A program made the position numbers and the translations under genes. Source: Ilyomonas limi (GTDB lineage: Bacteria > Bacteroidota > Bacteroidia > Chitinophagales > Chitinophagaceae). From it: DNA of 44,006 nt. The stretch is from assembly GCF_005233845.1 (NCBI RefSeq), contig NZ_SZQL01000027.1:1-44006 (forward strand), given 5' to 3'. Below, one piece after another: positions 43,862 through 44,006 of the stretch (within the stretch, counting starts at the first letter, position 1; every line of letters starts with the position of its first letter). The notes beneath the pieces were generated by a model. The model saw only the letters and a list, made by a program, of their open reading frames with translations. It was not told the origin of the DNA and did not search any database.

Positions 43862-44006
43862 TTTGCCTACCTACAACAAGAGTATCCTATGTAAAGCGGT
43901 TTTCGAGGGGTGATATGTGAATAAAGGTACTACATAAAGAGATAGATTTAGTACGCTGTGGATTTACATGATTGAATATTCTTCAGCTCATAGATGTTAC
44001 TACAGC
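43862..44006 (+). repeat. Left edge of attC-like site 9, then no visible arm
   Basis: TTTGCCTACCTACAACA (43863-43879) mirrors the cassette start TTGTAGGTAAGCAA. The following sequence, however, lacks the GGTTTGC-type arm, and the conserved interior is not seen before the window ends. The array is probably truncated here. Confidence 0.6.

Larger units (their letters stand above)
36028..43880 (+). mobile_element. Integron-like gene-cassette array, nine cassettes
   Basis: Nine head-to-tail units, each a 9-16 nt start, one gene (two in cassette 7, none clear in cassette 2), and an attC-like palindrome. Junctions (last base | next base): 36907|36908, 37586|37587, 38307|38308, 39225|39226, 40277|40278, 41101|41102, 41999|42000, 42753|42754. 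All cassette genes run in one direction, away from the recombinase. The cassette DNA is visibly more AT-rich than the chromosomal part. The last cassette has only the left edge of an attC before the window ends. Confidence 0.85.

Overview
The window looks like a chromosomal segment of a Bacteroidota bacterium, most probably a Chitinophagaceae-like one. The support is indirect: promoters of the TAnnTTTG type (for example 9662-9669 and 34761-34768), very few Shine-Dalgarno sites, a DUF6520-type peptide next to a MauE/DoxX-type protein, a MobA/MobB/MobC mobilisation set of the Bacteroides type, and Bacteroidota-style accessory genes. No rRNA, tRNA or CRISPR array was recognised.

Layout. (a) 1-1.7 kb is nested insertion-sequence debris: the edge of an IS3-family element has cut an IS110-family recombinase gene, and a complete 856-bp IS5-family element with a 4-bp CTAG target duplication lies beside it. 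(b) 1.7-5.7 kb holds a lipoprotein, small ORFs, a metallophosphoesterase, a decayed winged-helix gene and a MauE/DUF6520 pair. (c) 5.7-13.7 kb is ordinary chromosome: an AraC regulator, a membrane protein, a histidine kinase convergent with a NarL-type response regulator, then pckA, fbp and a cysteine-synthase-like gene. (d) 14.2-17.1 kb has an AlbA/ATPase regulator and two broken genes, a PD-(D/E)XK-like nuclease and an hsdM remnant, which look like a decayed defence island. (e) 17.2-34.7 kb is a mobile, plasmid-like module. It begins with a mutagenic-repair set (DnaE-type polymerase, DinB, RecD2, SRAP, DnaQ-like exonuclease), continues with GIY-YIG, SSB, DUF932, a MutS domain-I mimic and RadC, and ends with a relaxosome set (MobA-like, MobB relaxase, MobC coupling ATPase). 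No mating-pore genes are present, so it is mobilisable rather than self-transmissible.

(f) 34.8-43.9 kb is the standout region: an integron-like gene-cassette array. A tyrosine recombinase (34797-35924) is followed, in the same orientation, by nine single-gene or two-gene cassettes. They are separated by eight long attC-like imperfect palindromes, mostly 190-200 bp, and nearly all end in AACG^TT. Each cassette begins with a 9-16 nt sequence whose reverse complement reappears just after its own gene, at the left edge of its own attC. That is the R'/R'' relation expected of integron cassettes, but longer. The recombinase has all the catalytic residues but lacks the extra segment that marks classical IntI proteins. 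It carries an added N-terminal domain and is co-oriented with the array. Cassette contents are small membrane proteins, a secreted protein, a lipoprotein, a possible HEPN-like protein, an RHH/PIN toxin-antitoxin pair and an HNH-nuclease protein, consistent with an accessory or defence reservoir.

Inferred relationship: the mobilisation module supplies transfer, the DNA-repair set supports replication or mutagenesis of the element, and the recombinase plus attI/attC-like sites provide cassette capture and shuffling. None of these functions can be proved from sequence alone.
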